A stretch of 64,000 bases of DNA from Portibacter lacus (GTDB lineage: Bacteria; Bacteroidota; Bacteroidia; Chitinophagales; Saprospiraceae). The notes under the pieces were generated by a model. It was not told where the DNA came from. It saw nothing but the letters and a program-made list of their open reading frames with translations, and did not search any database. The translations under genes were made by a program, and so were the position numbers. Below, in pieces: positions 1 through 8,545 of this stretch (position 1 is the stretch's first letter; the number at the start of each line of letters is the position of its first letter). Location: contig NZ_JAJNKA010000001.1 in NCBI RefSeq assembly GCF_021533215.1, positions 662,547 through 726,546 of the forward strand. The letters are read 5' to 3'.

Positions 1-1
1 G

Positions 2-580
2 ATAAAAGAAAATTATAAGGATGAGCTGAAATTCGCAAGAGAGAAACTGGAAAGTGAAAAATTTGTGGGAATAGGTGAAATAGGAATTGACTTGCACTGG
101 GATAAGACCTTTCATAAGGAACAGAAAGAAGCATTCGAAACACAAATAGAGTGGTCCAGAGAGATGGGGTTGCCATTTGTGATTCATTCACGAGAGGCGT
201 TGGATGAAACGATAGAAACGGTAACAAGAATGCAAGATGGAAACTTAAAAGGCATCTTTCATTGCTTTAATGGGACAGAAGAGCAAGCTAATAAAATTAA
301 GGATGTAGGTTTTTTAATTGGGATCGGGGGCGTTATTACGTACAAAAATGCTGGAGTTAAAGAAGAATTGATTAATTTACCGTTAGATATGATGGTTTTA
401 GAAACAGATTCTCCATATTTGAGCCCAACGCCATTCAGGGGTAAAAGAAACCAAAGTAATTACATACCAATAATAGCTGAGCAATTAGCTGTTACACTTG
501 ATGAAAAGTTAGAAAAAGTGAAGGAAGTAACTACAAAAAATGCATTAGATTTATTTAACACACCAATATTTAAGAAATAG
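2..580 (+). CDS. TatD family metal-dependent hydrolase (5' truncated by window edge)
   Basis: The frame is open from base 2 to the stop at 578-580, so about 193 C-terminal codons of a family of roughly 255 are visible. Motifs match the TatD DNase TIM barrel: VGIGEIGID with a following histidine (metal-binding strand), FVIHSREA, GIFHCFNG, and near the end LETDSPYLSP followed by PFRGKRN. TatD proteins are cytoplasmic, metal-dependent 3'-5' nucleases or related hydrolases. The true start lies outside the window; the GTG at 65 is internal because conserved coding sequence continues upstream of it. The specific paralogue cannot be told from this fragment. Confidence 0.9.
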   Translation: MKENYKDELKFAREKLESEKFVGIGEIGIDLHWDKTFHKEQKEAFETQIEWSREMGLPFVIHSREALDETIETVTRMQDGNLKGIFHCFNGTEEQANKIKDVGFLIGIGGVITYKNAGVKEELINLPLDMMVLETDSPYLSPTPFRGKRNQSNYIPIIAEQLAVTLDEKLEKVKEVTTKNALDLFNTPIFKK

Positions 581-828
581 GAATCTAATTTAAAAGACAA
601 CTAATCATAAATTTTTCAAATAGTGGGTCAAGTGTAAATTAAATTTTGAAAAATTTGAATTATTTGTAATATTGTGGAGTATACAGAAAACCATGTTATA
701 GTAAAGACTATAATTGAAAGAGAATAGAAAATGGCATTATGATTTATTGTAATTTGTAATAAATACATTGTCAGGGAATTTACTTACTTTTTTAGGAGAA
801 AGTGTGTTGACTTTAGGTCAAAATATTA
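581..828. other. Intergenic region before tRNA-Ser, no gene seen
   Basis: This AT-rich stretch of about 250 bases separates the TatD gene from the tRNA. I see no coding potential on either strand and no clear TTG-N19-TAnnTTTG promoter. It presumably holds the tRNA promoter, but I cannot point to it. Confidence 0.5.
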
Positions 829-916
829 GGAGAGTTGGCCGAGTGGTCGAAGGCGCACGCCTGGAAAGTGTGTATGCTCCAAAAGGGCATCGAGGGTTCG
901 AATCCCTCACTCTCCG
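829..916 (+). tRNA. tRNA-Ser (anticodon GGA)
   Basis: The acceptor stem GGAGAGT pairs with ACTCTCC near the 3' end, with G as discriminator. The T arm reads GGGTTCGAATCCC and the D arm is TGGCCGAGTGGTCGAAGGC, typical of class II tRNAs. The anticodon loop CTGGAAA (861-867) gives anticodon GGA, hence serine. The variable arm between the anticodon stem and T arm is long, as expected for tRNA-Ser. The 3' CCA is not encoded; the sequence after the discriminator is CAAA, so CCA must be added enzymatically. Confidence 0.95.
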
Positions 917-1002
917 CAAAAAAAATTAGGCTATTCCTTTTTATTTTCTAATTTTAGAGTCTATTTAATTAAGTTACGTTAAACCAATAAAAGATTAAGA
1001 TT

Positions 1003-1728
1003 ATGCGCAAATTATTTGTTCTATTAGCAGTTTTCATGTTTGCTTCTTATTTTGGAGCAATCGAGGTTGTTGCCCAAGATGCTGCTGATGAAGGAGGTGC
1101 TTTACAAACGTTGAAGCAATATTTCATCGAAGGGGACTGGAAGTTTATGACTCTGGTACTTGTATGTTTGATTTTAGGATTAGCTTTCTGTATAGAAAGA
1201 ATTATCACGTTGAACTTAGCAACGACTAATACTGATAAATTATTAGCTAACATCGATGAGAGATTAGCTGATAATGATGTAGAAGGTGCTAAAGAGTTAT
1301 GTAGATCTACACCTGGCCCAACAGCTAGTGTACTACATGAAGGGTTAAAGAATATTGGCGATGGACCAGTTGCAGTTGAAAAAGCAATTGTTTCTTATGG
1401 AGCTGTTCAGATGGGACTTTTGGAAAAAGGTTTAGTATGGATATCACTATTTATCGCAATTGCACCGATGTTAGGGTTCATGGGAACTGTAATCGGTATG
1501 ATTCAAGCATTCGATAGGATTGCAGAAGTGGGTGATTTATCTCCAGCAGTAGTTGCAGGTGGTATTAAGGTTGCCTTATTGACTACTGTATTCGGACTTG
1601 TTGTGGCTATTATTCTTCAGATTTTTTATAATTACATCGTTTCTAAAATTGACAGTATTACTGGAAAAATGGAAGCTGCATCATTAGCAATTGTTGATGT
1701 TATGGCTAAGAACAATGTTTTTAAATAA
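1003..1728 (+). CDS. exbB: MotA/TolQ/ExbB proton channel family protein
   Basis: A 241-residue inner-membrane protein with a probable signal or first membrane segment at residues 1-25 and three further membrane helices, at about 48-66, 140-165 and 180-205. The last two carry the conserved TolQ/ExbB segments, including APMLGFMGTVIGMI and GGIKVALLTTVFGLVVAI. ExbB forms the pentameric proton channel that, with ExbD, transmits the proton-motive force to outer-membrane TonB-dependent receptors. It is first in a four-gene operon with a small membrane protein and two ExbD genes. The family is clear; the partner system (TonB import or another proton-driven envelope machine) is inferred. Confidence 0.93.
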   Translation: MRKLFVLLAVFMFASYFGAIEVVAQDAADEGGALQTLKQYFIEGDWKFMTLVLVCLILGLAFCIERIITLNLATTNTDKLLANIDERLADNDVEGAKELCRSTPGPTASVLHEGLKNIGDGPVAVEKAIVSYGAVQMGLLEKGLVWISLFIAIAPMLGFMGTVIGMIQAFDRIAEVGDLSPAVVAGGIKVALLTTVFGLVVAIILQIFYNYIVSKIDSITGKMEAASLAIVDVMAKNNVFK

Positions 1729-1747
1729 TCTAAAGAAATAATTTATT

Positions 1748-2227
1748 ATGTATAAATTTTTAATAAACAAAGGTCAAACATTGGCATTTATACTGGGTGC
1801 CGGGTTGTCTATTATTTTTGCACTATTTATTTACATAGGCATAAAAGATAGAGACTTAGCTCAGATGTCCAATGAAGCGCTAATCGAAACAGATATTTTC
1901 AATTTTGGAATATATGCTGCGATCGCGCTGATTGCTCTTGCTGCAGTTCTTGTTTTTGTGATTTTCGCAATAGCTGGATTGTTACGAGATTTTAAGAGTT
2001 CATTAAAAGTTTTAATCGGAATTGGATTAATACTTGTTCTCTTTTTCATCTTTTATACTGTAGCAACTCCAGACGAAACAGGTATTTTAGCAAGACTTGC
2101 TGGTGAATTCGATATTTCTGATAATATAAGTAAGTTTATTTCTGCGGGAATTAATACGACACTTTCATTATTAGGACTTGCACTAGTAATCTGGTTATTT
2201 TCTGAATTAAGAAACGCTCTTAAATAA
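1748..2227 (+). CDS. Small four-helix membrane protein in ExbBD operon, function unknown
   Basis: A 159-residue protein made almost entirely of four predicted membrane helices (about 10-30, 52-80, 88-105 and 130-155), joined by short polar loops. I recognise no enzymatic motif. It lies 19 bases after exbB and 7 bases before the first exbD, so it is almost certainly co-transcribed. The position suggests a role with the ExbB/ExbD complex, for example as an accessory subunit, but nothing in the sequence proves this. Confidence 0.75.
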   Translation: MYKFLINKGQTLAFILGAGLSIIFALFIYIGIKDRDLAQMSNEALIETDIFNFGIYAAIALIALAAVLVFVIFAIAGLLRDFKSSLKVLIGIGLILVLFFIFYTVATPDETGILARLAGEFDISDNISKFISAGINTTLSLLGLALVIWLFSELRNALK

Positions 2228-2234
2228 AACTATT

Positions 2235-2774
2235 ATGGGTAGAAGAAAACCACCTGAGATTAATGCTAGTTCGATGGCCGATATTGCCTTCTTACTATTA
2301 ATCTTTTTCTTAGTAACGACTACTATTGTAGAAGATAAAGGAGTTTTAGTTAAGCTTCCACCTTGGTCTGAAGAGCCTCCGGAAATTCAAAAAATGAATA
2401 CCAGAAATGTATATTCAGTGTTAGTAAATGCTGAAAATCAACTACTGGTTAGAGGAGAGCCTACTTCTATCGAAACTTTGAGAGAAAATACTAAAGTATT
2501 TATCTCTAATCCTCAAAAATTGGAAAACATGGCTGAGGATCCTAGAAAGGCAATTGTTTCTTTAAGAAATGATAGAGGGACTAATTATGAAACTTATCTC
2601 ACCGTTTATAATGAGCTTAAAGCTGCTTATAATGAACTTAGAGATGAATTAGCTAATCGAAGACATGGTAAAGATTTTGAATTTCTGAATAGAGATCAGA
2701 GAGATAAAATTAGATCAGAATTGCCTCTGGTAATTTCTGAAGCGGAACCAACTAACTTCGGAGAGGAGAATTAA
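2235..2774 (+). CDS. exbD: Biopolymer transport protein ExbD/TolR (first copy)
   Basis: A 179-residue protein with the ExbD N-terminus: a short cytoplasmic arm (RRKPPEINASSMADIAF) and one membrane helix at about 16-35 carrying the conserved aspartate used in proton translocation (SMADIAFLLLIFFLV). The remainder is periplasmic. At 179 residues it is longer than most ExbD proteins (130-150), with extra charged sequence around residues 95-160. It is followed by a second ExbD gene, so the operon encodes two non-identical ExbD subunits, a common arrangement in Bacteroidota. Confidence 0.92.
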   Translation: MGRRKPPEINASSMADIAFLLLIFFLVTTTIVEDKGVLVKLPPWSEEPPEIQKMNTRNVYSVLVNAENQLLVRGEPTSIETLRENTKVFISNPQKLENMAEDPRKAIVSLRNDRGTNYETYLTVYNELKAAYNELRDELANRRHGKDFEFLNRDQRDKIRSELPLVISEAEPTNFGEEN

Positions 2775-2795
2775 TTAACTTAAAAAACTCATATT

Positions 2796-3263
2796 ATGGG
2801 AATGTTTAGTAGCAAAAAGGGAAAGGAAATGCCAGCAATATCAACGGCATCTCTTCCTGATATTATTTTCATGCTTCTATTCTTCTTTATGGTTGTAACT
2901 GTGCTTAGAGATGCAGAACTTAAGGTGAATGTGAATACACCTGCTGCTTCTGAGTTAACTAAATTAGAGAAAAAGTCTTTAGTCAATTATATTTATGTCG
3001 GTCGTCCAATGAAAAAATGGCAAGCTACCTATGGTACTAGTCCACAAATTCAACTTGGCGATAAGTTTTCATCAGTGGAAGAAATTCCACTCTTTTTAGA
3101 GAATCACAAGATTACTGTTCCAGAAGTTCAAAGACCTGGAATTACATCTTCTCTTAAAGTTGATGGATCTGTGACGATGGGAATTGTATCTGATGTTAAG
3201 ACTGCTTTGAGAAAAGCAAATCAACTAAAAGTTAACTATTCAGCGAAACCACAAAGCAATTAG
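2796..3263 (+). CDS. exbD: Biopolymer transport protein ExbD/TolR (second copy)
   Basis: A 155-residue ExbD/TolR protein with the same topology as its neighbour: an N-terminal arm, a membrane helix at about 20-38 with the conserved aspartate in SLPDIIFMLLFFFMV, and a periplasmic domain ending in VSDVKTALRKAN, which matches the usual ExbD C-terminal helix. It is the last gene of the operon and a strong bidirectional hairpin follows 24 bases after the stop. Two divergent ExbD subunits may form a heteromer with ExbB; that is inferred from their adjacency. Confidence 0.92.
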   Translation: MGMFSSKKGKEMPAISTASLPDIIFMLLFFFMVVTVLRDAELKVNVNTPAASELTKLEKKSLVNYIYVGRPMKKWQATYGTSPQIQLGDKFSSVEEIPLFLENHKITVPEVQRPGITSSLKVDGSVTMGIVSDVKTALRKANQLKVNYSAKPQSN

Positions 3264-3280
3264 AAATTGTGATCAAATAA

Positions 3281-3317
3281 AAAAAAGCCTGATGATTTTT
3301 CATCAGGCTTTTTTTTT
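3281..3317. terminator. Bidirectional rho-independent terminator
   Basis: A perfect 9-bp stem (GCCTGATGA at 3287-3295, TCATCAGGC at 3300-3308) with a TTTT loop is flanked by an A run on the left and a T run on the right. It can therefore terminate both the ExbBD operon (plus strand) and the convergent DUF4293 gene (minus strand). Confidence 0.93.
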
Positions 3318-3750
3318 ATCTCAATCGATCCATTGATTTTACTAATTTGTCATCCTTCCCAATATATCTATTCGCAAAGATTCCGAAAAGTATCGCTAAG
3401 ATCGGTAAGCCTATTCCAAATTGCTCATTGATATTCGCTGTTAAGTCAGACTGGTTATCTTGGAAAACCAATAACAAAGCAACAATGATAAATATTATGC
3501 CCATGGTCATTACACCATAAACTAGTTTTTTCTGCAATGGCCTATTTTTAAATAGGAAAATAGTTATTAGTGCAAGCAATCCTCCAACAATCGTGATGCC
3601 AAGTAAAACTGGATTATCAAAAATATTGTAAATCTTATCTGCAAAAATACCCGCCATGGTATCATTACTTGTTGCCAAGGGAACTCCGAAAAGTCCAAAA
3701 AAACTGGCTGAAGCAAGAAATAGGAATATCGTTTGTATTCGTTGTATCAT
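3316..3750 (-). CDS. DUF4293 family membrane protein
   Basis: A 144-residue protein with four membrane helices. It begins MIQRIQTIFLFLA and ends with KLVKSMDRLR, the two signatures I associate with the DUF4293 family, which is found throughout Bacteroidota. The function of the family is unknown. The gene is a monocistron convergent with the ExbBD operon and shares its terminator. A TATTTTTG box (minus strand, 3774-3781) upstream resembles the Bacteroidota -7 element, but no matching -33 TTG is present. Confidence 0.85.
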   Translation of the reverse strand: MIQRIQTIFLFLASASFFGLFGVPLATSNDTMAGIFADKIYNIFDNPVLLGITIVGGLLALITIFLFKNRPLQKKLVYGVMTMGIIFIIVALLLVFQDNQSDLTANINEQFGIGLPILAILFGIFANRYIGKDDKLVKSMDRLR

Positions 3751-3837
3751 AATTTAATTAATTTTCAGTTTGGCAAAAATAATTAAAACTATATATACCT
3801 ATAATATTAGATAGTTCTAATCTTTAAAAATTACACA

Positions 3838-4977
3838 ATGTGTGCTAAAGTTAGTTATTGGGAGGCAGTTACCTTGCTTCGAGATCCAGATATCGTAATC
3901 ATCGGTGGTGGATTAGTAGGTATTAACGCCGCAATCTCTCTTAAAGAATCCCAGCCAGATTTGGATGTGCTAATCTTAGAGAGAGAAAGCTTCCCTTTAG
4001 GAGCAAGTACAAGGAATGCTGGTTTTGCATGTTTTGGGAGTGTGACAGAGCTTCTAGATGATTTAGAACAAGATAGTGAAGAGAATGTTCTATCGCTTTT
4101 AAAGAGTAGAGTAAAAGGGCTAGGTTTTCTACGTAATAGAGTAGGAGATGAGCATTTGCACTACAGCCCCACTGGAGGTTATGAAGTTTTTGATAGAGAT
4201 GATCCGTTATTAAGTGATATTATTGAAAAAGTACCTTCTTTAAATGATCACATCTTGGAAGCAACTGGTCTTGAAAATACCTTTTCTGTCAGTAAGCTGG
4301 GTGGCCAATTTAATAGTTTTAATACCCTTGGTATTTTTAATCAACATGAAGGGGCGCTGCATCCAGGCAAAATGATGGAAACTCTTTTAAATACAGCTCA
4401 ACGCTTAGGTGTAAGGATCCTTTACGGAATGGAAGTGCATGCTACTGAAGAACGTGATGATAGGGTCTATGTTAAAACAAGAAATCATGAATTTGTATGT
4501 GATCAAATGCTAGTATGTACGAATGGTTTTTCTAAAAAATTATTTCCTGAGCTTGAACTACAACCTAGTAGAAATCAAGTTCTAGTAACAGATCCGATAC
4601 CAAATTTGAAAATTAATTCTTGCTATCATTATGATAAAGGTTATGTTTATTTCAGGAATATTGACGGTCGATTACTAATTGGTGGGGGAAGAAATATGGC
4701 TTTCGAAGAGGAAACGACTGCTGATTTTGGGAGTACAGCAAAAATCAAAAACTATTTATTGAATATATTACATGAGAAAATTGGAGTTTCTAGAGACATT
4801 CAAGTTGCCTATGAATGGAGTGGAATCATGGGAACTGGTACTATAAAAACGCCAATATTGAGAAAACATTCAGAACGTATTATATTTGCACTTCGTTTAG
4901 GAGGAATGGGAGTTGCACTTGGTGCACTTCTAGGTAATAAAGCTGCTAATATTTTGTTAAATAATACTACAAAATGA
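3838..4977 (+). CDS. FAD-dependent oxidoreductase (DAO family)
   Basis: A 379-residue flavoprotein. An N-terminal dinucleotide-binding motif IVIIGGGLVGINAA (about residues 20-33) and the ERESFPLGASTRNAG segment fit the D-amino-acid oxidase/glycine oxidase fold. The C-terminal part contains GRLLIGGGRNM and LGGMGVALGALLGNKAA, which usually contact FAD. The family oxidises primary or secondary amines of amino acids. The substrate cannot be inferred. The gene has a modest leader and lies 22 bases upstream of the OstA-like gene, with which it may be co-transcribed, though the functions look unrelated. Confidence 0.85.
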   Translation: MCAKVSYWEAVTLLRDPDIVIIGGGLVGINAAISLKESQPDLDVLILERESFPLGASTRNAGFACFGSVTELLDDLEQDSEENVLSLLKSRVKGLGFLRNRVGDEHLHYSPTGGYEVFDRDDPLLSDIIEKVPSLNDHILEATGLENTFSVSKLGGQFNSFNTLGIFNQHEGALHPGKMMETLLNTAQRLGVRILYGMEVHATEERDDRVYVKTRNHEFVCDQMLVCTNGFSKKLFPELELQPSRNQVLVTDPIPNLKINSCYHYDKGYVYFRNIDGRLLIGGGRNMAFEEETTADFGSTAKIKNYLLNILHEKIGVSRDIQVAYEWSGIMGTGTIKTPILRKHSERIIFALRLGGMGVALGALLGNKAANILLNNTTK

Positions 4978-4999
4978 ATTGTAAAGCGTTGAAGATACA

Positions 5000-6775
5000 A
5001 TGAGATTAATTATATCCCTACTTTTCAGTATGTTGTCATTTTGTGCTATTTCACAGACTGTTCAAGATACAAGTACCAGTTCGCGAATTATCGTTGAGCT
5101 TGCTGATAATTTCAAGTACGCGACTGAGAATGGGGTAGGAGTGAAGTACCTTAATGGAAATGTAAGAATGTACCAGGATAGTACATTTATGTATTGCGAT
5201 ACTGCCGTTCTAAGAGGTAACGAATTAACGGCCTATGGCAACGTTGTTATCATTCAAAGTGATACTGTTAATGTGTTCGCGGATTCCCTGCTGTATAATG
5301 GTGATCTAAAGCTTGCTACGCTTTATAATAATGTAATTCTAGAAAGTAAGACAAGAAAACTATTTTCAGATTATCTAATCTATAATCTAGATACTCGAGT
5401 GGGTTCTTATACGGAAGGAGCATTGCTTCAGAATAAGGGAACAGAAATAAAAAGTTTAATAGGGAAATATTATGTGAACGAAGAGAAGGTTCGTTTCTAT
5501 AAGAACGTTTCTGTTGTAGATGAGGACTTCCAGCTCTGGGCAGACTCATTAGCATATGATAGTGAGGAAAATATCACTTACTTTCTTGGGCCGACTCGGA
5601 TTAACCAGGATAGTTCGAAAATATACTGTGAAGATGGATTCTATGATATAAACAATGAATTAGCCGAGTTTAGAAAGAATGCTGAATATATACAAGGGCA
5701 GAAAGTAGCCAATGGGGATTTAATAAAGTATGATGCAAGATTAAAAATGGTTTTGCTCGCAGGTAATGCGGAGTATAGAGAGGAGGAAACTTATGCTAAA
5801 GGAGACACTATTCAATATTTCGAAGAGACAGAGGACACTCGATTGATTGGAAATGCCTATTTCAAAGATGCTGAACGGAATATGAATGGAGAGCGAATAT
5901 TCTATAACGCAAAGAGTGAATCATTCAAAAGCGAAGGTCGTTCTACGATCATCGATTCTTCTACAGTCTTAACAGCGGATCACATTGACTTTTCCCAGCA
6001 AGATGATTTTGGTGTGGCGACAGGAATGGTGGAATTGATAGATACATCATCGAAAACGACCATCTTTAGTGATACCATAGAATATCGAAAGACGGAGAAT
6101 TATTCTAAGGCCTATAGCAACAAAGATAATCGCCCCATGTTGCAATCCATCCTGGAAGGTGACAGCTTGTTTATGAAATCAGATACGTTAGTCAGTTATG
6201 AACTCGGAGACTCCACTGCAAAGAAAACAATACTGAATGCATATCATGATGTAAGACTTTATAAATCTAACTTGCAAGCGATATGTGATTCTATGATTTT
6301 TAATACCACAGATAGCGTTTTATCTATGTATGATAATCCAATGATCTGGTCTGACTCTTCACAGTTTACTGCAGATACGATTGACATCTTTTTAAAAGAT
6401 GAGCAATTATATAAAGTGGTGTTAAAGAATAAAGCCTTTATTATTAATACAGAGGATTCTATTTATTTTAATCAAATTAAGGGAAAGCTGGTGGAAGTCT
6501 TTTTTGTAGAGGGGGCAATAGATTCCATGAGTGTAACTGGGAATGCGGAAGCTGTTTACTTTATGATGGATGAGCAAAAGGCTTACATCGGTATGAATAA
6601 GTCTATTAGTTCTAAAATGAGTTTCAAATTTGAGGACAGTGATCTAAAAGATATTTATTTTTATGTCAATGTTAATTCTAATTTAATACCCATGAAAGAT
6701 GTGAATCCCGAAGATACACTCGATGGGTTTAATTGGCAACCAAGAATAAGACCAAAAGATAAAAAAGCGTTATGA
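5000..6775 (+). CDS. OstA-like (LptA/LptD N-terminal-like) secreted protein
   Basis: A 591-residue protein with a signal peptide at about residues 1-19 ending SFCAISQ. The rest is a long series of beta-strand repeats with recurring patterns such as 'GNVRMYQDSTFMYCD' and 'LAADS..Y', typical of the OstA-like beta-jellyroll/beta-taco repeats of LptA and the N-terminal part of LptD. In Bacteroidota such proteins are thought to take part in lipopolysaccharide transport to the outer membrane. It lacks the large beta-barrel of LptD, so it is more likely a periplasmic bridge or related scaffold. Its stop overlaps the next start by four bases (ATGA), implying translational coupling. Confidence 0.85.
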   Translation: MRLIISLLFSMLSFCAISQTVQDTSTSSRIIVELADNFKYATENGVGVKYLNGNVRMYQDSTFMYCDTAVLRGNELTAYGNVVIIQSDTVNVFADSLLYNGDLKLATLYNNVILESKTRKLFSDYLIYNLDTRVGSYTEGALLQNKGTEIKSLIGKYYVNEEKVRFYKNVSVVDEDFQLWADSLAYDSEENITYFLGPTRINQDSSKIYCEDGFYDINNELAEFRKNAEYIQGQKVANGDLIKYDARLKMVLLAGNAEYREEETYAKGDTIQYFEETEDTRLIGNAYFKDAERNMNGERIFYNAKSESFKSEGRSTIIDSSTVLTADHIDFSQQDDFGVATGMVELIDTSSKTTIFSDTIEYRKTENYSKAYSNKDNRPMLQSILEGDSLFMKSDTLVSYELGDSTAKKTILNAYHDVRLYKSNLQAICDSMIFNTTDSVLSMYDNPMIWSDSSQFTADTIDIFLKDEQLYKVVLKNKAFIINTEDSIYFNQIKGKLVEVFFVEGAIDSMSVTGNAEAVYFMMDEQKAYIGMNKSISSKMSFKFEDSDLKDIYFYVNVNSNLIPMKDVNPEDTLDGFNWQPRIRPKDKKAL

Positions 6776-7539
6776 GAGCTCTGAGTATTATATTCCTATT
6801 ATTCTTTTCTTTCCACTTTCTATCTGGATCAGATATAAAGGATGCTAAAGCTGTTTTAAATGAAGCCAATCAAGCATTTGAAGCAAAGAAATATGACGAA
6901 GCGATAAATTTATACACGAGCTTAGTTCATGACTACGAATCCGCTCCATTATACCATAACCTGTCTCTATCTCATTATTATCAAGGGAACTTAGCGGAAT
7001 CTATTCTGTACATGGAGAAAGCGAATAAAATTGCACCTCTGAATCGAGACATCAATAAAAACCTGAAACTCTTAGAGGAGAATGTAGATAGCGAAATAAG
7101 CAGATTACCGGATTTCTTCTTAAAGGCTTGGTTAGATTCAGTTTCTAAAATTGCAAGTATTTCCACTTGGTTGTGGTTACACATCATTACGTTGATCATC
7201 GCTATCGTATTGCTCTATTTTTATTTGATTAAGGGGAATGATTTCAATCTCCATTTCTATTATATCAGAGGAGTTATCATAGGCTTATTTATTCTTTCAT
7301 TAATATTGGGCGGCATATCTTTTAATAGGAGCCAATTGAAAAATGATACTAGGTCAGCGATTATTATGCAAGACAGTGTTCCATTAAGAATGGGAGCGGA
7401 GGCAAATAGCCAAGAGGTGATGAAAGCGAATCAAGGAGTAAAGGTGAAAATAGAGGATGAGATAGGCGACTTCTATAAAGTAAAGCTTCAAGACTATACA
7501 GAAGCGTGGCTTAAGAAAGAGTTTGTAGAGATTATCTAG
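6772..7539 (+). CDS. TPR-SH3 membrane protein, BatE-like
   Basis: A 255-residue protein: signal peptide (about 1-19), TPR repeats (about 25-100, with the typical 'YDEAINLYTSL' and 'YQGNLAESILYMEKA' helices), two membrane helices (about 137-155 and 165-185) and a C-terminal SH3-like domain (about 195-255). This order matches BatE of the Bacteroidota Bat (aerotolerance) system. Other Bat-like genes occur elsewhere in the window (48,611-50,632; 30,821-33,123) but not adjacent. It overlaps the OstA-like gene by four bases. BatE-like is a family call; a role in oxygen tolerance is not proven. Confidence 0.8.
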   Translation: MRALSIIFLLFFSFHFLSGSDIKDAKAVLNEANQAFEAKKYDEAINLYTSLVHDYESAPLYHNLSLSHYYQGNLAESILYMEKANKIAPLNRDINKNLKLLEENVDSEISRLPDFFLKAWLDSVSKIASISTWLWLHIITLIIAIVLLYFYLIKGNDFNLHFYYIRGVIIGLFILSLILGGISFNRSQLKNDTRSAIIMQDSVPLRMGAEANSQEVMKANQGVKVKIEDEIGDFYKVKLQDYTEAWLKKEFVEII

Positions 7540-7582
7540 AGCACCACGTTACTCCCATATCCAAGGTAAGCTAACTATATAA

Positions 7583-7705
7583 TTAGGCAGCGGAACAGGA
7601 TATACACATCGTTATGGAGTATTTTCATTACCTTCTAAGTTTCCTGATCCTAGAGCGTATCTAGAATTTTACGAGAATATGATCAACAGAAGAAAGAATC
7701 TTTAA
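7583..7705 (+). pseudogene. Possible C-terminal gene remnant, unidentified
   Basis: After an in-frame stop at 7580-7582 there is a 40-codon open stretch with no start codon near its beginning. It reads like protein: GTGYTHRYGVFSLPSK, then FPDPRAYLEFYENMINRR, and a stop at 7703-7705. The mix of aromatic and charged residues looks more like the tail of a real gene than random AT-rich sequence. I do not recognise the family. It could equally be chance. Confidence 0.25.
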
Positions 7706-7836
7706 TTGTATATCATGTATATCTATGGCAATGATCGTTCATTGTACAACCAGTTCTGAATGTCAAGGCAGAAAATTCCTTCACTGCCATCCTAAGTCCT
7801 TGATCAAAGCAGTTTTTATTATTTTCAAAAGGGCAT
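7706..7836. other. Intergenic sequence, nothing identified
   Basis: About 130 bases between the putative gene remnant and the terminator of the ribosomal protein operon. No gene, repeat or clear promoter was seen. Confidence 0.4.
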
Positions 7837-7868
7837 AAAAAAAGACCGCTTTTAAAAAAGCAGTCTTT
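7837..7868 (-). terminator. Rho-independent terminator of rplU-rpmA
   Basis: Read on the minus strand, AAAGACTGC (7868-7860) pairs with GCGGTCTTT (7849-7841), with one U-G wobble, and is followed by a run of T. It sits 26 bases past the stop of rpmA, where the ribosomal protein operon should end. Confidence 0.85.
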
Positions 7869-7893
7869 TATATATTTTGTAGGAAAGAAAGAT

Positions 7894-8526
7894 TTACTCT
7901 TCCTCTACGCCTCCGTCTAATTTATCTTGCCATTCTTTTAATTCATCCCATTTTCCAGCAGCTGCTAATTCAGCTTGCTTAGGCCATGTTGTTGGATTGT
8001 GGCTTTTGTATCTATTTCCAGCTGCAGCTAAGATTTCGCTTAGTTTATCAGCATCAGTAGCTGCTAAGTCCGCAAAAGTTAAGATTCCAGCTTCGTTAAA
8101 AATCTCAGCGATTTTAGGACCGATTCCTTCTACTTTCTTTAAATCATCTCCTTTAGCATCTGCTGCTTTAGCCTTAGGCTTAGCTTCTGCTTTAGGAGCT
8201 GCTTTTTTCTCAGCAGCAGGCTTTGCAGCCTTTTTTGGTGCTGGTACATCAGAAACCTCATCTACTACTGCATCTGCAGGAAGTATGCTGATGAATGTTC
8301 TGTTATTTCTTTTTTTAGTAAAAGTTACATAGCCATCTACTTTAGCATGTAAAGAAAAATCTTTTCCTAAATATGTATTTTCACCTGCGTGAAATCTTGT
8401 TCCTCTTTGTCTAACGATAATGTTACCTGCTCTTGCAAGTTCACCTCCGAAAAGCTTTACTCCTAGTCTTTTACTTTTACTATCCCTTCCATTATCCGTA
8501 CTACCTACACCTTTTTTATGTGCCAT
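7894..8526 (-). CDS. rpmA: 50S ribosomal protein L27 with C-terminal helix-hairpin-helix extension
   Basis: Residues 1-86 are a complete bL27: [20 protein letters not shown], then [20 protein letters not shown] and [16 protein letters not shown], close to the standard length of about 85. It is followed by an Ala/Lys/Pro-rich linker (about 90-125) and then a folded-looking domain (127-206). That domain has a helix-hairpin-helix core, [19 protein letters not shown], and a second part with [18 protein letters not shown]. From memory, a very similar tail is attached to ribosomal protein L21 in many flavobacteria; here L21 lacks it and L27 carries it. L27 lies near the peptidyl transferase centre. 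The tail's function (possibly RNA binding) is inferred. The gene follows rplU by 19 bases. Confidence 0.95.
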   Translation of the reverse strand: MAHKKGVGSTDNGRDSKSKRLGVKLFGGELARAGNIIVRQRGTRFHAGENTYLGKDFSLHAKVDGYVTFTKKRNNRTFISILPADAVVDEVSDVPAPKKAAKPAAEKKAAPKAEAKPKAKAADAKGDDLKKVEGIGPKIAEIFNEAGILTFADLAATDADKLSEILAAAGNRYKSHNPTTWPKQAELAAAGKWDELKEWQDKLDGGVEEE

Positions 8527-8545
8527 GATATTAAATTTTTAATTT

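Noticed and set aside
7997..8332. Plus-strand ORF antisense to rpmA
   Set aside because: Hydrophobic Ala/Ser/Leu-rich shadow of the Ala/Lys-rich linker and tail of L27.
7894..8526. L27 fusion as a sequencing or frameshift artefact
   Set aside because: The frame is continuous, has a proper linker, a stop followed by a good terminator, and the tail resembles a known ribosomal protein extension.
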